Assembly: GCA_951799405.1 (NCBI GenBank)
Contig: OX637353.1
Span: forward strand, 10,912,001 to 10,976,000
Direction: 5' to 3'
DNA: 64,000 nt
Source of the DNA: Agapetus fuscipes
Taxonomy: Eukaryota; Arthropoda; Insecta; Trichoptera; Glossosomatidae
Part shown: positions 1 to 11,014 of the stretch, piece after piece
Layout: each line of letters opens with the position of its first letter
Numbering within the stretch: the first letter of the stretch is position 1
The notes under the pieces: generated by a model
Database searches by the model: none
Told to the model about the DNA's origin: nothing
The model's input: the letters and a program-made list of their open reading frames with translations, nothing else
Translations under genes and position numbers: made by a program

Positions 1-1584
1 TGTGACCCTACAAATGAAAGTAATGAGGATATTTTGAAAGAGGAAATAAAAGCAAGCATAAAAGAGCTGAAGAATGGAAAGGCTGCAAGTATGGATGGAT
101 TGAATGCTGAGATGTTAAAGGCAGGAGGAGAATATGTGGTAGAGTGGATGTTTGAATTATGCAAGATGTGTATGAAAGACAGGGTAGTACCGATGGACTG
201 GAGAAAGGCGGTCATTGTCCCTATTTACAAGGGTAAAGGGGACAAGAAAGACTGCCGTAACTTCAGGCCCATTAGTCTCCTTAGTATACCTGGGAAAGTC
301 TTATGCAAAATTGTCATAAAAAAAGTGAGAATGGCCACCGATCACAGGGTCTCTGATATTCAATCTGGCTTTATGCCAGGACGAGGTTGTGTGGACCAAA
401 TCTTTACTCTCAGACAGATTGTTGAAAAACATCTGGCTGTGGGGAGGGTGGTCTACGCAGCATTCGTAGATCTTGAGAGGGCCTTTGACTCGGTGGACAG
501 ATGTATGCTGTGGAATGTTCTCAGGAAGTACGGTGTGAATGATAATCTTCTGAATGTGATACGTGCCATCTATGAAAATAGTTCGGCATGTGTAAGAGTG
601 GATGGGAGATATAGTGACTGGTTTGATGTATATAAGGGAGTGAGGCAAGGCTGCGTGATGAGTCCATGGTTGTTTAATATAATCATGGACAGTTGCATAA
701 AAGAAGCTGGAATATCAGAGAGCGGAGTGAAAGTGGGTGAAACAAGAGTTGGAGTACTTCTTTATGCTGATGATGCTATAGTTTTAGCTGACTCGGCGGA
801 GGAACTCCAAACGATGTTAACCAAACTAAATGATGCATTTTGTAAGAATAGCTTGAAAGTAAATGCGAATAAGACAAAAGTATTAGTTTTTGACAGGAAT
901 GAAGTATGTGAGGAACTTACAATTAATTTGAATGGAATAAAAGTTGAAGTAGTGAATGAGTTTGACTATTTAGGAAGTAAGTTTGAGGCGAATGGTAAGA
1001 TGACGAAAGAATTAGAGAAGCGTGCCAGCAAAGGAAGATGCGTGATAGGAGCGTTTGGTAGAATAGCGAAGAATAAAAGGATACCAAAGAAAATGAAAAT
1101 GGCGGTACACAATTGTATTTTGTTGCCGACCCTGATGTATGGAAGCGAGTCATGGACGTTGAATGAAAGAGAAGTAAATAAGGTATGCACCGTAGAAATG
1201 GCCCATCTGAGAAGGATCACAGGAAAAACACTGAAAGATAGAGTGAGAAACGAATGGGTTCTAAATGAATGCGGAGTAAAAGAAAGCGTGAAAGTGAAAG
1301 TTCAAAGAAGTGTGATGCGATGGTTTGGACATATTGAAAGGATGAATGAAGACCGACTGACAAAAAGAGTGTATAAAGGGAATGTAACAGGTAAGCGTGG
1401 AAGGGGAAGACCTAGGAAACAATGGATTGATCAGATAAATGAGATTGCGAATGAATGGAATCTACAGAGTGGAAACAAGAGAAGAGCATGCATGAAAAGA
1501 GTGATGAAATTAGATGAGATGAAAGAAGTATGCAAGGACAGAGTCAAGTGGAGGCACTTGTGTGGAGGTACTGGCCACCCCTAG
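1..1584 (+). CDS. LINE-A reverse transcriptase ORF, 3' part (5' end outside window)
   Basis: This is the pol protein of a non-LTR retrotransposon, which copies element RNA into DNA at the target site. The frame is open from base 1, so the start and any endonuclease domain lie outside the window. Visible reverse-transcriptase motifs are the N-terminal RNFRPISLLS, motif A FVDLERAFD near 463-489, motif B GVRQGCVMSPWLF near 640, and the catalytic YADD box at 763-774. The C-terminal third carries the features usual after RT in RTE-type LINEs: LPTLMYGSESWTLN, RWFGHIERM and GRGRPRKQWIDQ. No stop or frameshift interrupts 528 codons, so this copy looks young. The clade call (RTE-like) rests on motif style and the short tandem tail and is less certain than the RT call. 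A near-identical 3' piece lies at 26200-26431. Confidence 0.93.
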   Translation, partial: CDPTNESNEDILKEEIKASIKELKNGKAASMDGLNAEMLKAGGEYVVEWMFELCKMCMKDRVVPMDWRKAVIVPIYKGKGDKKDCRNFRPISLLSIPGKVLCKIVIKKVRMATDHRVSDIQSGFMPGRGCVDQIFTLRQIVEKHLAVGRVVYAAFVDLERAFDSVDRCMLWNVLRKYGVNDNLLNVIRAIYENSSACVRVDGRYSDWFDVYKGVRQGCVMSPWLFNIIMDSCIKEAGISESGVKVGETRVGVLLYADDAIVLADSAEELQTMLTKLNDAFCKNSLKVNANKTKVLVFDRNEVCEELTINLNGIKVEVVNEFDYLGSKFEANGKMTKELEKRASKGRCVIGAFGRIAKNKRIPKKMKMAVHNCILLPTLMYGSESWTLNEREVNKVCTVEMAHLRRITGKTLKDRVRNEWVLNECGVKESVKVKVQRSVMRWFGHIERMNEDRLTKRVYKGNVTGKRGRGRPRKQWIDQINEIANEWNLQSGNKRRACMKRVMKLDEMKEVCKDRVKWRHLCGGTGHP

Positions 1585-1615
1585 AGGAAAGGCGGCAGGA
1601 TACAAGACAAGACAA
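1585..1615 (+). repeat. LINE-A 3' end with (CAAGA)n tail
   Basis: About 15 bases separate the stop codon from a short tandem run of CAAGA. A very short 3' UTR ending in a simple repeat rather than poly(A) is typical of RTE-like LINEs. The copy at 26.4 kb ends the same way with one more unit. Confidence 0.8.
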
Positions 1616-2207
1616 ATTTCCAGTTTTCATAAAACACATTGGTCAAGTACACATACAAACATTGCTTAAGTGTAGATTGTGATTCTCAAGACAATTTCAT
1701 TGAAAGGTCATCTTTAAATCAATTGGTAGATAGCCAAACAAGCACTGAGGGAACGACTTATTTATGATAAGAGTCCTTAGCAACCAACAACAACAAAAAA
1801 TTGCATTTTCCCTAAGAACACGGCCATGAAACATCACAATTTTGTTATCTACGGATCTTTTTACTGTGTTCATTTCCTTTACAATGATTTTGTATAGATG
1901 TTTGAAGTCCCTCAGATGTTTACATTTTCATAGTTCCTATGAGTTTTCCTTTTATTGCAGTGCGTCGTAAAAGGGGAATAATTCAGGCTTGTTTCCCCGC
2001 TGCCTCCAAAATTGATTTTTCTCGATTTTAATAGTTTTAGTATTCGCAGTCACGTGCCGCCCTTCCATCACAATATTCAATATTCCCGCGATTCCGCACC
2101 CCAAGTATTAAACTACGAGTTATTACGCAACCATAGCGTTGACCAAAAAATACATATTATTACGATTTACGGGTTCAATTTAATAAAAACTTCGGTTAAT
2201 TTATTTC
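1616..2207. other. Non-coding spacer with repeat E
   Basis: No gene is visible. Bases 1625-1780 match 56640-56875 (shared GACAATTTCATTGAAAGGTC and the nearby AAACAAGCACTG) and, in reverse, 22560-22765. The rest is AT-rich. Confidence 0.6.
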
Positions 2208-2390
2208 ACGCAACTAAGCCACACATTTAGTGTAACTTCTTGCCGCGTTATCCCCGAAGGGGTTGCATGTGGCGAGTTGAACCTATTTCTTTTTACAGGT
2301 AAGGCGGTCGACCTTACGCCAACAACTTCAGTTAAAGTGGGGTTTTCCCAGCTCCCGAGTCGGCTGGTACTCATTTTTTGTGACGACAAG
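2208..2390 (-). repeat. SINE-T1, head missing
   Basis: The 3' half of SINE-T1 in reverse: CGCAACTAAGC, the CCGAAGGGGT box and the CAGCTCCCGAG segment are present. The tRNA-like head is absent, the usual result of incomplete reverse transcription. Confidence 0.75.
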
Positions 2391-2530
2391 TCTAGGGTAT
2401 AAAGCTTTCTTTGTATTGTTTTGGTGCTTTGTAGTGACGACCAAGCTCATTAACAACACCTCTGCGGCACTATAACAAGTGTCATAGACCCTGAAATCTA
2501 GGAAGTCTCTCGCATACCATTTCTTAAAAA
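2391..2530 (-). repeat. Repeat D joined to a SINE-T2 piece
   Basis: A SINE-T2 fragment (GACGACCAAGCTC) runs into repeat D (CTGCGGCACTATAACAAGTG). The same join occurs in the opposite orientation at 38.80-38.90 kb. Confidence 0.5.
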
Positions 2531-2572
2531 AAACTTCATACTTTGTTAGAAAGTGATTATTTTGGTGACTTT

Positions 2573-2822
2573 CCTTGACTTATAGGTTTGTATGAGGCTA
2601 ACCACCTATACTGTAAAAAAAGGTTCACTTTGCCAATGTCACCCCGGTTTCACGGAAGGTTAGCAAGAGTTGCAGGGCGTATGTTCATTTGAGATTGGGT
2701 TTTTATATAATAGGTCCACATGCGGCATGTGTAAGCGCGAAAATTTGCGTGTCTGCTTGTGTGAATGCATTTAATATGAATCTCAAATGATACATATCTT
2801 TGCAGCTTAGATTTAGATTTAG
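2573..2822 (+). repeat. L3 repeat, near full length
   Basis: It starts TTGACTTATAGGTTTGTATGAGG, shortened here as the usual head, and ends in a (TTTAGA)n-like tail after TTTGCAGC. Moderately diverged. Confidence 0.8.
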
Positions 2823-3576
2823 TGCCTTATTTAAATTAACCATTCAATTGTTATTATATCGCATTGTCAAACGGCATAAAGTTTGCATTAAAATTTCATA
2901 ATTATTGCCAGTTACCCGGTTACGTCAATATTGAACCGAGCTAATTTCATCACCCAGTAATTAAAATTGCGAATGAATAATTTGCTGGCGTGGCCATATT
3001 TCTATTAATTAAACATTAATTAAATATTAATTAAAAACAGCCGGTGCTAATGCAATCATAAATGAGTAAACAACCATTATTCATTAATGTGAAATTATAT
3101 TAAAAAAACTACCGTCATGTAAATCTCGAATTAATTACTTATTTAATTAGTTTAAATATTAATGAGCGGATCTTCAGTTTCGTGGAAAAGTGTAATTATC
3201 AATTAATTTGTTTGCTGCAATTAACTTTGTTGAATGATTTATTTAAATAAGACACTAAGCCACAACATATTCAAATTGAATCTATATTTCGACTGCTCCA
3301 AGGAAGAAGGCAGTAACTCCGAAATTGAGGTTTTTTACTTATTTCCATTTCTGAAGGTAACAAATCATTATCTTCATTTCAAGATGATAGCCGTGTCTCT
3401 ATCTCATTTAAATTCGTTAATTAATTAATGTAAAAAATAGTTTCGGCATTGTTTTCCATGGAATAAATAACATTCAATTGGCTTTCCTGCAAAACTATTT
3501 TTTTTGACTTAGTGCTGTCTTCCTTGTAGCAGTCGAATTGTTTATTATGTTTTGGTTCTATATTTGTATATTATGT
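2823..3576. other. AT-rich spacer dense in TTAATTAA-type motifs
   Basis: No gene or recognised repeat. About eight overlapping TTAATTAA, AATTAATT or TTTAATTAG motifs lie between 3005 and 3430; these are homeodomain core sites. This may be base composition alone or a cis-regulatory block. Confidence 0.4.
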
Positions 3577-3752
3577 TTCGGCAGGAGTTGCAGGGTGTAT
3601 GTCCATTTGAGATTTGGTTTTTATGTTGTAGGTTCACATGCGGCATGCGGAAGTGCGAACTTGTACGTGTCTGCTAGTGAGAATGCATGTAATGTGAATC
3701 CCTAATGTTACATATCTTTGCAACTTAGATTAGATTAGTCATTAGATTAGAT
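3577..3752 (+). repeat. L3 repeat, 3' two-thirds
   Basis: It begins inside the element at GGCAGGAGTTGCAGGG and ends with CAACTTAGATTAGATTAG, the clearest example of the (TTAGA)n tail. Confidence 0.8.
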
Positions 3753-3861
3753 GTCAAGTCAAAAAAAAACTTAAATTCGGCCCTTACGCCCAAACAAAAA
3801 AAAAAGTGAGTGCTGGACTCTTCATTGAAAAGTTCACTTGATACCACGCGCTGTAAACTGC

Positions 3862-4431
3862 CCGGTTGATATCTTGGTTGGTAGAGTGCTTGCATTCCAT
3901 GCCGAGAGCTCGGGTTCGAATCCCACCGAGGGTGCCAGAAATGATTTTCCGTTTCGATGTTTATTTCAAAAACCCAAATTAAAATAGCTGCAAGGTTTAA
4001 TCAGCCTTCACAAGAAATAAGAACTAGCCCCTGGGAGCTGGGAAACCCCTCTTCAACTAAAGTCTATAATCTATAATATCTATAATTTAAGTTGCAAGGA
4101 TATATACAGTTAAAGTGCTCAAATGTATGCCCACAAACAAACACGTGTAGTTCGCGCTTACAAATGCTGAGTGTGTACTTACAAATAAAATCCAAACCTC
4201 AAATGAACATAAGCCCTCTAACTTTTGCCGACCTTCCCTGACACAGGGGTGACATTGGCAAAGTGAAACATTTTTTACAGTACCTATGGGTGGTCAGCCT
4301 CATACCAACCTATAAGTCAAGGAAGTGGTTGTCTTAAAACCGCCTCTCTTACCTATAAAAATAAATAGGTTCCACTCACGACATGCGATCCCATCGAGGA
4401 AAAGTTACTCTGTATGTGTAGCTTAGTAGCG
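3862..4431 (+). repeat. SINE-T1, split by an L3 insertion
   Basis: The tRNA-like head (B box GGTTCGAATCCC) and body run to 4063. The body resumes at 4322 with AAGTGGTTG and ends at the GTGTAGCTTAGTAGCG 3' terminus. The two parts together give one complete SINE-T1. Confidence 0.85.
4064..4321 (-). repeat. L3 repeat inserted in SINE-T1
   Basis: Full-length L3 in reverse, with a (TATAATC)n-like tail at its 3' end. The flanking AAGT may be a short target duplication. The L3 copy must be younger than the SINE it splits. Confidence 0.8.
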
Positions 4432-5645
4432 ATTTTCATTTCTCGATTTTAGTTTTTTAGTTAATTTTGAAAATATCTTTTGTCTATCCAATGTTGACAT
4501 ATTAATATCATAAATGCATAGAAAATATATTTAAAAATTTCCATTTTCACTCCATTATTTGTACTTCGCTTTTCCATTCAGTGAAAATTGTCATCTCAGC
4601 CATATTAAAAGCAATGTATAAAACATTATTAATTTATTTTAAATTTAATTAAAAACTATTTATTTTAATTCATTTAATTTTACTTGAATAGATTCCCACA
4701 CACGCTATTTTATTTTTATTTATGTGTATCAGGGTATACACGTTTTATTTATTTATTTACGCATACTTTTACTTAACACTTTGCCTGCCCGACGACCGGA
4801 TATTATTTATTTTTAATTTCCTCAGCAGTGCTTTACATGTCTAATTTCCTGCGCATTCTCCGAGGAAACGCTAACACAACCTGCTATCTGGTTAATTTAG
4901 TAAATTGCTTCATAAACCACATTTCAGGTTTCACATTTTTTTTTTTCGTTTCACCTTTCAAAATAAATCCAATCTGTGTGATTGAATTTCAATTAAATAT
5001 TGCGTCATCAAATGGATATTAAAAAAAAACGTCGTGTTCGGTTACAGAATAAGTCAAAATTATTGATTTAAAAATTTTAATTTTTTTTTTTTTTTTTTAA
5101 TTCAAGTCTTTCACTCGGAAATCCAAAAATCTACTAAGATTTCGATCTAAAAAAGGTTTAAATTTTTATGCAACTTACAATTAAATAGCTCTTTTTTAAA
5201 GTATTGTTTACATTGAATATTTATTTAGAGGAGTAGAAGTTAGCTTATGGCATTGATAAATACTATGGGACATAGTTGTCACCAGTCCTGTCAAACACAG
5301 CAGTGGTGTAGTCATACAAAACAAGTTCTTACCTGTGAAATCCTATGTTCTCTGGATTTTCCTATTTTGTGTTTTGACGCTTAATAAGTGTACCTACATG
5401 CCATAATGTCTAAAAATAATTAATTTTACGTTAAAAAATTGACAAATTTACCAAAAGATTTATAGCGTCTACACACAATATTCGCGCAGGCGTGAGTTGA
5501 CAACCTACCATTTTTCTGAAAAGCTTTTGTTATTGAAGATTTTTGTTCTCTTTATTATAAAAAACAAAGCGGTTATTTTCGTTAACATAGTTTCTAGTCC
5601 ACAGTTATCATAAGTCAATCAATTTTTCTGTTTATTCTATACATA
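4432..5645. other. AT-rich intergenic DNA
   Basis: No gene recognised. It holds long A/T runs, including an 18-base T tract near 5080. Short open frames here have no recognisable domain. Confidence 0.6.
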
Positions 5646-5936
5646 CACCGGTCCGTAGTCCAGGTTATAACACTTCGGACTCGTAATTGGAAGGTTGTGG
5701 GTTCGAATCCCTGCGGAGCACAAAAAATATACTATATTTTCAAATTTGCTCTTCGCTGGGTTGAAAAATTCATAAACCTTTGCCAAAGACCGGTCATCAA
5801 AAGGTCCATCCAGCCTTACAACAACTGGGTCTTGCTTGAGAGATTGGCGCTTTCTACAGCGATGACCAAGCTCGCAGAGGGCTCTTGAGGTGTGATACAC
5901 ACAAAAACAGCGCTCACCAAATAAATCAGCCTAATT
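5646..5936 (+). repeat. SINE-T2, near full length
   Basis: The tRNA-like head has the A-box region GTAGTCCAGG and B box GGTTCGAATCC. The body ends GCGCTCACCAAATAAATC followed by a T-rich tail instead of the usual (ATT)n. Confidence 0.85.
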
Positions 5937-6171
5937 TTTTTTTTTTAAGTACACATAAGTACATATATATGTATTTATATTTTTTTTTTTCAATTTTTTT
6001 TTTAATACGTCTCACTTGATGATAGTACGTATATAAATTCAAATTTAGAATCCATCGAACGCGTCACTTACTTCGTTGTTGGCAGAAATGGCTTTCCATT
6101 GTTATGAAAAGTAACAATTTAAGCATTTTCCGAAGACATCGAAAGCTTCTATCGGAGAGCTTTTAAGACGG

Positions 6172-6246
6172 TCGGGGGGTGAGAAGGGGGTCGGGTGGGG
6201 GGTGGTCACTCCCCCCGTCCACCCCCCTCCCTCCCACCCCCCGCTT
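6172..6246. other. G-rich then C-rich block able to fold
   Basis: Several runs of 4-6 G (6175-6215) are followed by runs of C (6213-6242), an imperfect inverted repeat centred on GGTGGTCACTCC. It could form a hairpin or G-quadruplex. No gene is attached. Confidence 0.6.
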
Positions 6247-6429
6247 ACCTCGGGCGACGCACTAAAAGAAACCGGGAAATGCTTTTAAACAGTAAATCTC
6301 CGTGTAACTACTCAAAAACAATATCGCCTATTTGGCCACTCGCGCCTCGCTCGGGATGGCTTTAAGCGCAGTGGTTAAAGCAACACACTTAACTCTAATA
6401 TTTATTTATTTGAAAATGTGTTCTTACAA

Positions 6430-6720
6430 GATTTTAAGTTCATTTGGGTGAACATTTTGAAGAGTTGAATGCATCGATCAACATAAAATATATATAGATA
6501 AAGCATTTAAGCCGATTTGTGCTCCAAAAAAGAATAGGCTTGTAATAATCAGTTTCCAGGCAACCATACTGTTTTTGGCTCTTTTTGACGTACGACATTA
6601 ATCTCATTAAGTCTTTTTTTTTCATTTTATACCTATTTTTCCGTATCATGGTACGTTTGTTACTATGGGAAAAACAGATGTAAACCATCTATGTCTTTTA
6701 CATATATTGATCAATGAATA
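6430..6720 (-). repeat. Repeat F
   Basis: In reverse this matches 60210-60425: CATAGTAACAAAC, TACGTCAAAAAGAG and TTGCCTGGAAACTGATTAT occur in the same order. The 82-residue open frame here is not supported by the other copy and is probably chance. Confidence 0.6.
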
Positions 6721-6740
6721 TAAAAATACTTTTTTTGCTA

Positions 6741-6990
6741 ATCACACGTCAAGGGCCCTCTGCGAGCTTGGACGTCACTGTAGAAAGCGCCAATTCTCAA
6801 GCAAGGCCCAATGGCTGTAAGGCTGGATGGACCTGTGGTGGCCGGTCTTTGGTAACGGTATATGACTTTTTCAAATCAGCAAAGAGCATATTTGGAAATA
6901 TAAATGGTTTTTTTTTATGCTCCGCCGGGATTCGAACCCATGACCTTCCATTTACGAGTCCAAAGTGTTACCACTAGACTACAGACCGGT
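6741..6990 (-). repeat. SINE-T2
   Basis: Near full length in reverse; the head keeps GGATTCGAACCC (B box, reverse) and ends at GACCGGT. The 3' terminus and (ATT)n tail are missing. Confidence 0.85.
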
Positions 6991-7437
6991 CGTGATCCTA
7001 TCGAGTGTTCATCACAGGATTCCTCAGAACAACTTTAAGTTTTTTTTACTTATTGCATTACTTAATTAATAGTTTCTCACGTTATGGATTTGATGATATA
7101 GCTAGCTATATAAGCTACCGTGTTTTAATCATGCAATCCAAATTTATGGAGATGAAAACGTCACTCTCGGAATTTAATTACTTCGCAGCTGTTCACGTCT
7201 TATAAACGTAACTTAAAACTTGTTTATGATTGATTTAGTATTCACACACGCCATGCTATGTACTTACGTAGGAAGGCATAGTTATTTTTTAATTGATATT
7301 TGTAAGACACATTTTATGTCGTAGATGAGTGCTTTCTAATTTTATTTTCAGCAAGTTGTAATAATGAAGCCGAATTTTTTTGAATTTGGAACTTTTTTCT
7401 CGGCGAGCAAACGTCAATCTTGTATGAGACTGCCGTC
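6991..7437. other. Non-coding spacer
   Basis: AT-rich and without a recognised gene or repeat. Confidence 0.5.
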
Positions 7438-7505
7438 CTTCTTTTCATCTTTATACAGCCATCTCCATCCACTGCTGGACATAGGCCTTCCCCATATCTC
7501 TCCAT
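7438..7505 (-). pseudogene. Terminal codons of an RTE-like LINE ORF
   Basis: On the minus strand one frame reads GKAYVQQWMEMAV then a stop, which matches the usual C-terminal end of RTE/BovB-type ORFs (AYVQQW). Only this tail of the LINE remains, next to an L3 copy. Confidence 0.5.
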
Positions 7506-7537
7506 CCATCTCTGTCTTGTGCTTTCTTAGCAACCCA

Positions 7538-7775
7538 TAATCTGTAATCTAAGATGCAAAGGTAGATTAACATTTAAAACCATATTAAATGCATGCCCAC
7601 AATGAGGCACATTTAAATTACAAGTACCGCATGTGTACTTGTAAATTAAAATCCAAACCTCAAATGAACATAAGCTCTGCAGCTTGTGCCGACCTTTCCT
7701 GAAACAGGTGTGACATTGGCAATCTGAACATTTTTTTACAGTATGGGTGATCAACCTCATACCAACCTATAAGTC
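7538..7775 (-). repeat. L3 repeat, near full length
   Basis: TAATCTAAGATGCAAAGG at its 3' end and ACCAACCTATAAGTCAA at its 5' end. The LINE ORF remnant just before it on the + strand is a separate relic. Confidence 0.8.
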
Positions 7776-8476
7776 AACCTATAACAAAATATTGTTTTGC
7801 CTTTTCCCTAGCAACCCGGACGGGTGACGACACAATATTGTCTACATCAATGCTGCCACCTTTCTAGAAACATTTTTACATTCGCGCAAGTTTTTTTTAA
7901 CACACTCAGGTGCAACTGTGAAGTTCTTTGTTCTCTTTCTTACTTAGAACCATTTTCGTAAGTAAGTTGAAACAGATATAATATAATGTCTATAATTATC
8001 ATAATTTTCCATCATATCTGTGTGTATTATTTCTGGTAAAAACAAATTTTTAAGTGTGAATTTAAATAGACACAAAAAAAACTGGAGTAGTGATTTTATA
8101 ATTGAAGCGATCACTCACTCTACCGCGTCAGTGTCCACGCTTGCGAAATTATTATTGTGGACACATTTAAACTCAACACAAGTGTATGTAAACTAATACA
8201 GCCTATCTAGTGAGAGTTTCAGTTTACATACATTTTTGGTGGAACGCTGTGGTGGAGTTTTATACTTTGGGTGGTGTATTCAATCTCGCTAATGGATCTA
8301 CTCAATGCCACCGCGAGAATGGAGTAGAAGCATTATACACATTACGTATTCACTCGTAGTGCTTAACATATCTCGGTAAATCACACATCCACTAATAAAG
8401 TTACGTAACCAGAGTGCTTTGAGCGGAAATATTCGCATTTGTTATTTGATATTTACGTCGGTGGATGATCTAAGCT
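7776..8476. other. Non-coding spacer with repeat G
   Basis: Bases 7790-7880 resemble 46160-46250 (CTAGCAACC followed by a GACGTCAC-like box). Bases 8220-8300 resemble 13030-13090. No gene is seen. Confidence 0.4.
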
Positions 8477-8815
8477 GCAAACGCAACGCAACTAAGCTAC
8501 GGATATAGTGTAACTTCTTGTGGGACCATTTTTTTTCAGGTTACAAGGGGCCGGCCTTACGCCAATCACTTCAGTTGACCTACAGAACGCAACTAAGCTA
8601 CACATACAGTGTAACTTCTTGCCGCGTTATCCCCGAAGGGTGGCGTATGTGGCGAGTGGAACCTATTTATTTTATCCAATTTTGGCAAACCACTTCAGTT
8701 CAAGTGAAAGTTTCCCAGCTCCTGAGGGGGCTGGCACTCGTTTCTTCTGAGTATACCTTTCTGGTATTTTATTTTGGGGTTTGAAATAAACACCGAAACG
8801 GATAATAACTCATTT
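8477..8815 (-). repeat. Two SINE-T1 3' parts in tandem
   Basis: Bases 8477-8585 and 8586-8815 each start (in reverse) with the SINE-T1 3' terminus AACGCAACTAAGCTAC. The first stops at CACTTCAGTTGACC and the second continues to the ACACCGAAACGG segment, so one copy inserted into or duplicated next to another. Confidence 0.75.
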
Positions 8816-8859
8816 TTGACCAAAATGTCGCCTTTTAACCGTCGATATATACCTTAATG

Positions 8860-8953
8860 TGGTAAATGGTATTTTTCTGTGCTCCGCCGGGATTCGAACC
8901 CGCAATCTTCCATTCACGAGTCCCAAGCGTTACCACTAGACTACGAACCGGTC
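8860..8953 (-). repeat. SINE-T2 head only
   Basis: Just the tRNA-like region, from GTGCTCCGCCGGG to GAACCGGTC. The body is missing, an unusual 3' truncation for a SINE. Confidence 0.75.
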
Positions 8954-9734
8954 TCGAATGTAATAATCGAATAAATATGTTTAATTCCTAACGTTTCAGC
9001 GCTTAATAAACTAAATGTAAACACAATTTGCATTCCCAGACGTGGGGTTGGTTTTTAATTAACTTCACTAAAAGCTTTGGGAAAATTTACAGGAACAATC
9101 GCGAGTGCCACATTCACGGAAATGTTTGTAGCTGTGACGACAAACTTATAGCACATAGTATTATCTGTAATCTAAGTTGCAAACAAATTGTTATATTTTT
9201 AAGTGGGTTGTATTTAATAAAAACTGCGATTCATTTCTTTTATCACTTTCGGTTCAGAGACACATTTTCACCGAATACTTTGACGGTTGATTGATTTGTA
9301 AAGCTGCAGGGAATTTCTGTCTTCAATTTAAACTAAAAATAAAGATCATTCTCGAATCATGGATAAATCTTAACACACCACCTTGCTAGACTTCATCAGA
9401 ACATTCGATTAAACACTTAATCAATCCCTAACAAAGAAAATTATTGTGAAATACAAATAGTATTTAACAAATTACGTACATAAACGTTGCTTTTTTTTAC
9501 TTTGTTGCCTCATTTTAAAAGGGAAGCCGATGGGAATTGAGTTGTAAGCACGCAGTTGTAAGCTTTGCTACTGCTATATGTGCAGCTTAGTTGCGTTTAC
9601 AATCCAAATTGCAGTAAAACATACACTGCTGTTATTAAATACTTAAATGAAACGAAAAAAGCTCCTCATAAAAGTGCTTCAGGGTTGAATTATTCGAACC
9701 GGTCTCATTGCGGCCGGTAGTCGGACGCTGCAGT
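8954..9734. other. AT-rich spacer
   Basis: No gene. A SINE-T1 3' end fragment (GCAGCTTAGTTGCG) lies at about 9580-9597. Confidence 0.5.
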
Positions 9735-10715
9735 TTTGATTGGTTTCTGCGTGCGTGTATATTTCGCCGAGTCACGATAAATCGGTCAAAGACAACCCGT
9801 CCACAGTCAGCTCAGCCATGGACAAATCAATCACACGACAGTCCGATCCACAAAATTTCATCCGCAGACATATCGGTCACGTGCGATTCAGTCACATGAC
9901 TTTTTGGTCAACGGCATTTCGGTCACCTGCAATAAGCCCACAGACAGTTCCATCACAGAAAACTGTCTCTCCAAAAAAATATTTGTAATTACTGTACTGT
10001 TAATTCATTATTGTTTTTTTATGGTAGAGCTGTCTTTGGACCATATCGTCATCTTTGCTGGTTTTTTAATTGTATCACTTATGTTTTTGTACCAATATAC
10101 GTCATGTATAAACTGTTTGTTTGCTATATAAATAAAATAAATGAAATAAATAAAATAAACAAAATAAATAAAATAAGTAAAATAAAAGAAAACTGATAAA
10201 GTGACATGCTACTATGGATTAAGCTAATATGGATTTCTCAGATAAATGCACATTTTTTCCTATTTTCTTCAAGAGAAAAAATGAAGAAGTGTGAAAATCC
10301 TGCAGCATAGAAGTTTTTCATGAGCACTTTCTTGTAATTAGTTCACTTTCTATGAGAAGTTACATCAAATCAAAAAAAAATTATCGACTATTTCTCAAAT
10401 TTAAAAATCGACACTTATTCAGTTTTACCTATAAGGTGGCGATATATTATATGTGACCGAAAAGTCATGTAGACAAACTGATATGTGACCAAATTGTCCA
10501 TGAACGATATGTTTGTGGCCGAGTGCTCTGTGACCAAAATGCCATTGACTGGATAAATTGTTGCGTGACCGATTTGTCCATGGCTGAGCTACCTGTGAAT
10601 GGTTTGTCTGTGACCGATTAGTCGTGGAAGATATTTCGCTTAATGGTCTGCCCTGAGAGGCGTGTTGCATTTTTAACCAAATTGCGGCTTGACGGAGAGT
10701 TGCACTAAGTTGATG
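9735..10715. repeat. Foldback-like inverted repeat with quasi-repetitive arms
   Basis: The left arm (about 9765-9935) and right arm (about 10440-10640) are imperfect inverted copies. An exact 20-base match pairs 9810-9829 with 10571-10590, and 9893-9910 pairs with 10455-10472. Both arms are built from degenerate short units with GGTCAC and CATGGACAA. The ~500-bp centre includes a run of AATAAATAAA-like units (10130-10195) and bases 10220-10445 that recur at 42030-42250. Confidence 0.65.
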
Positions 10716-10918
10716 TGGCCAAGCTGAGCAGTGGCGTGGACGAAATATTTAAAAAAAAACTTTTTTTTTTTCTTTTTTTTGTTCTGCTAGCTCTGACGTT
10801 GACTTGAGAAGGCATGCTCCTGGGCAGCTATAAACAAAATACTTCGAGTATAAAAAAAAACGTAAACTCACCTTGATTGTGACAGTCGAAAAAATGTATG
10901 AAAACTAAACCACTCTCT

Positions 10919-11014
10919 ATGAGTCTAAATCTAAATCTAAATCTAAGTTGCAAAGATATGTATCATTTGAGATTCATATTTAATGCATTCCCACAAGCAG
11001 ACACGCATAATGAG
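10919..11014 (-). repeat. L3 3' end fragment
   Basis: A short (TCTAAA)n tail followed by GTTGCAAAGATATG and GCATTCCCACAAGCAGAC. Confidence 0.75.

Noticed and set aside
3720..3752. Telomeric repeat, from the TTAGATTAGATTAG run
   Set aside because: The insect telomere unit is TTAGG. The TTAGA runs are short and always at the end of L3, so they are its tail.
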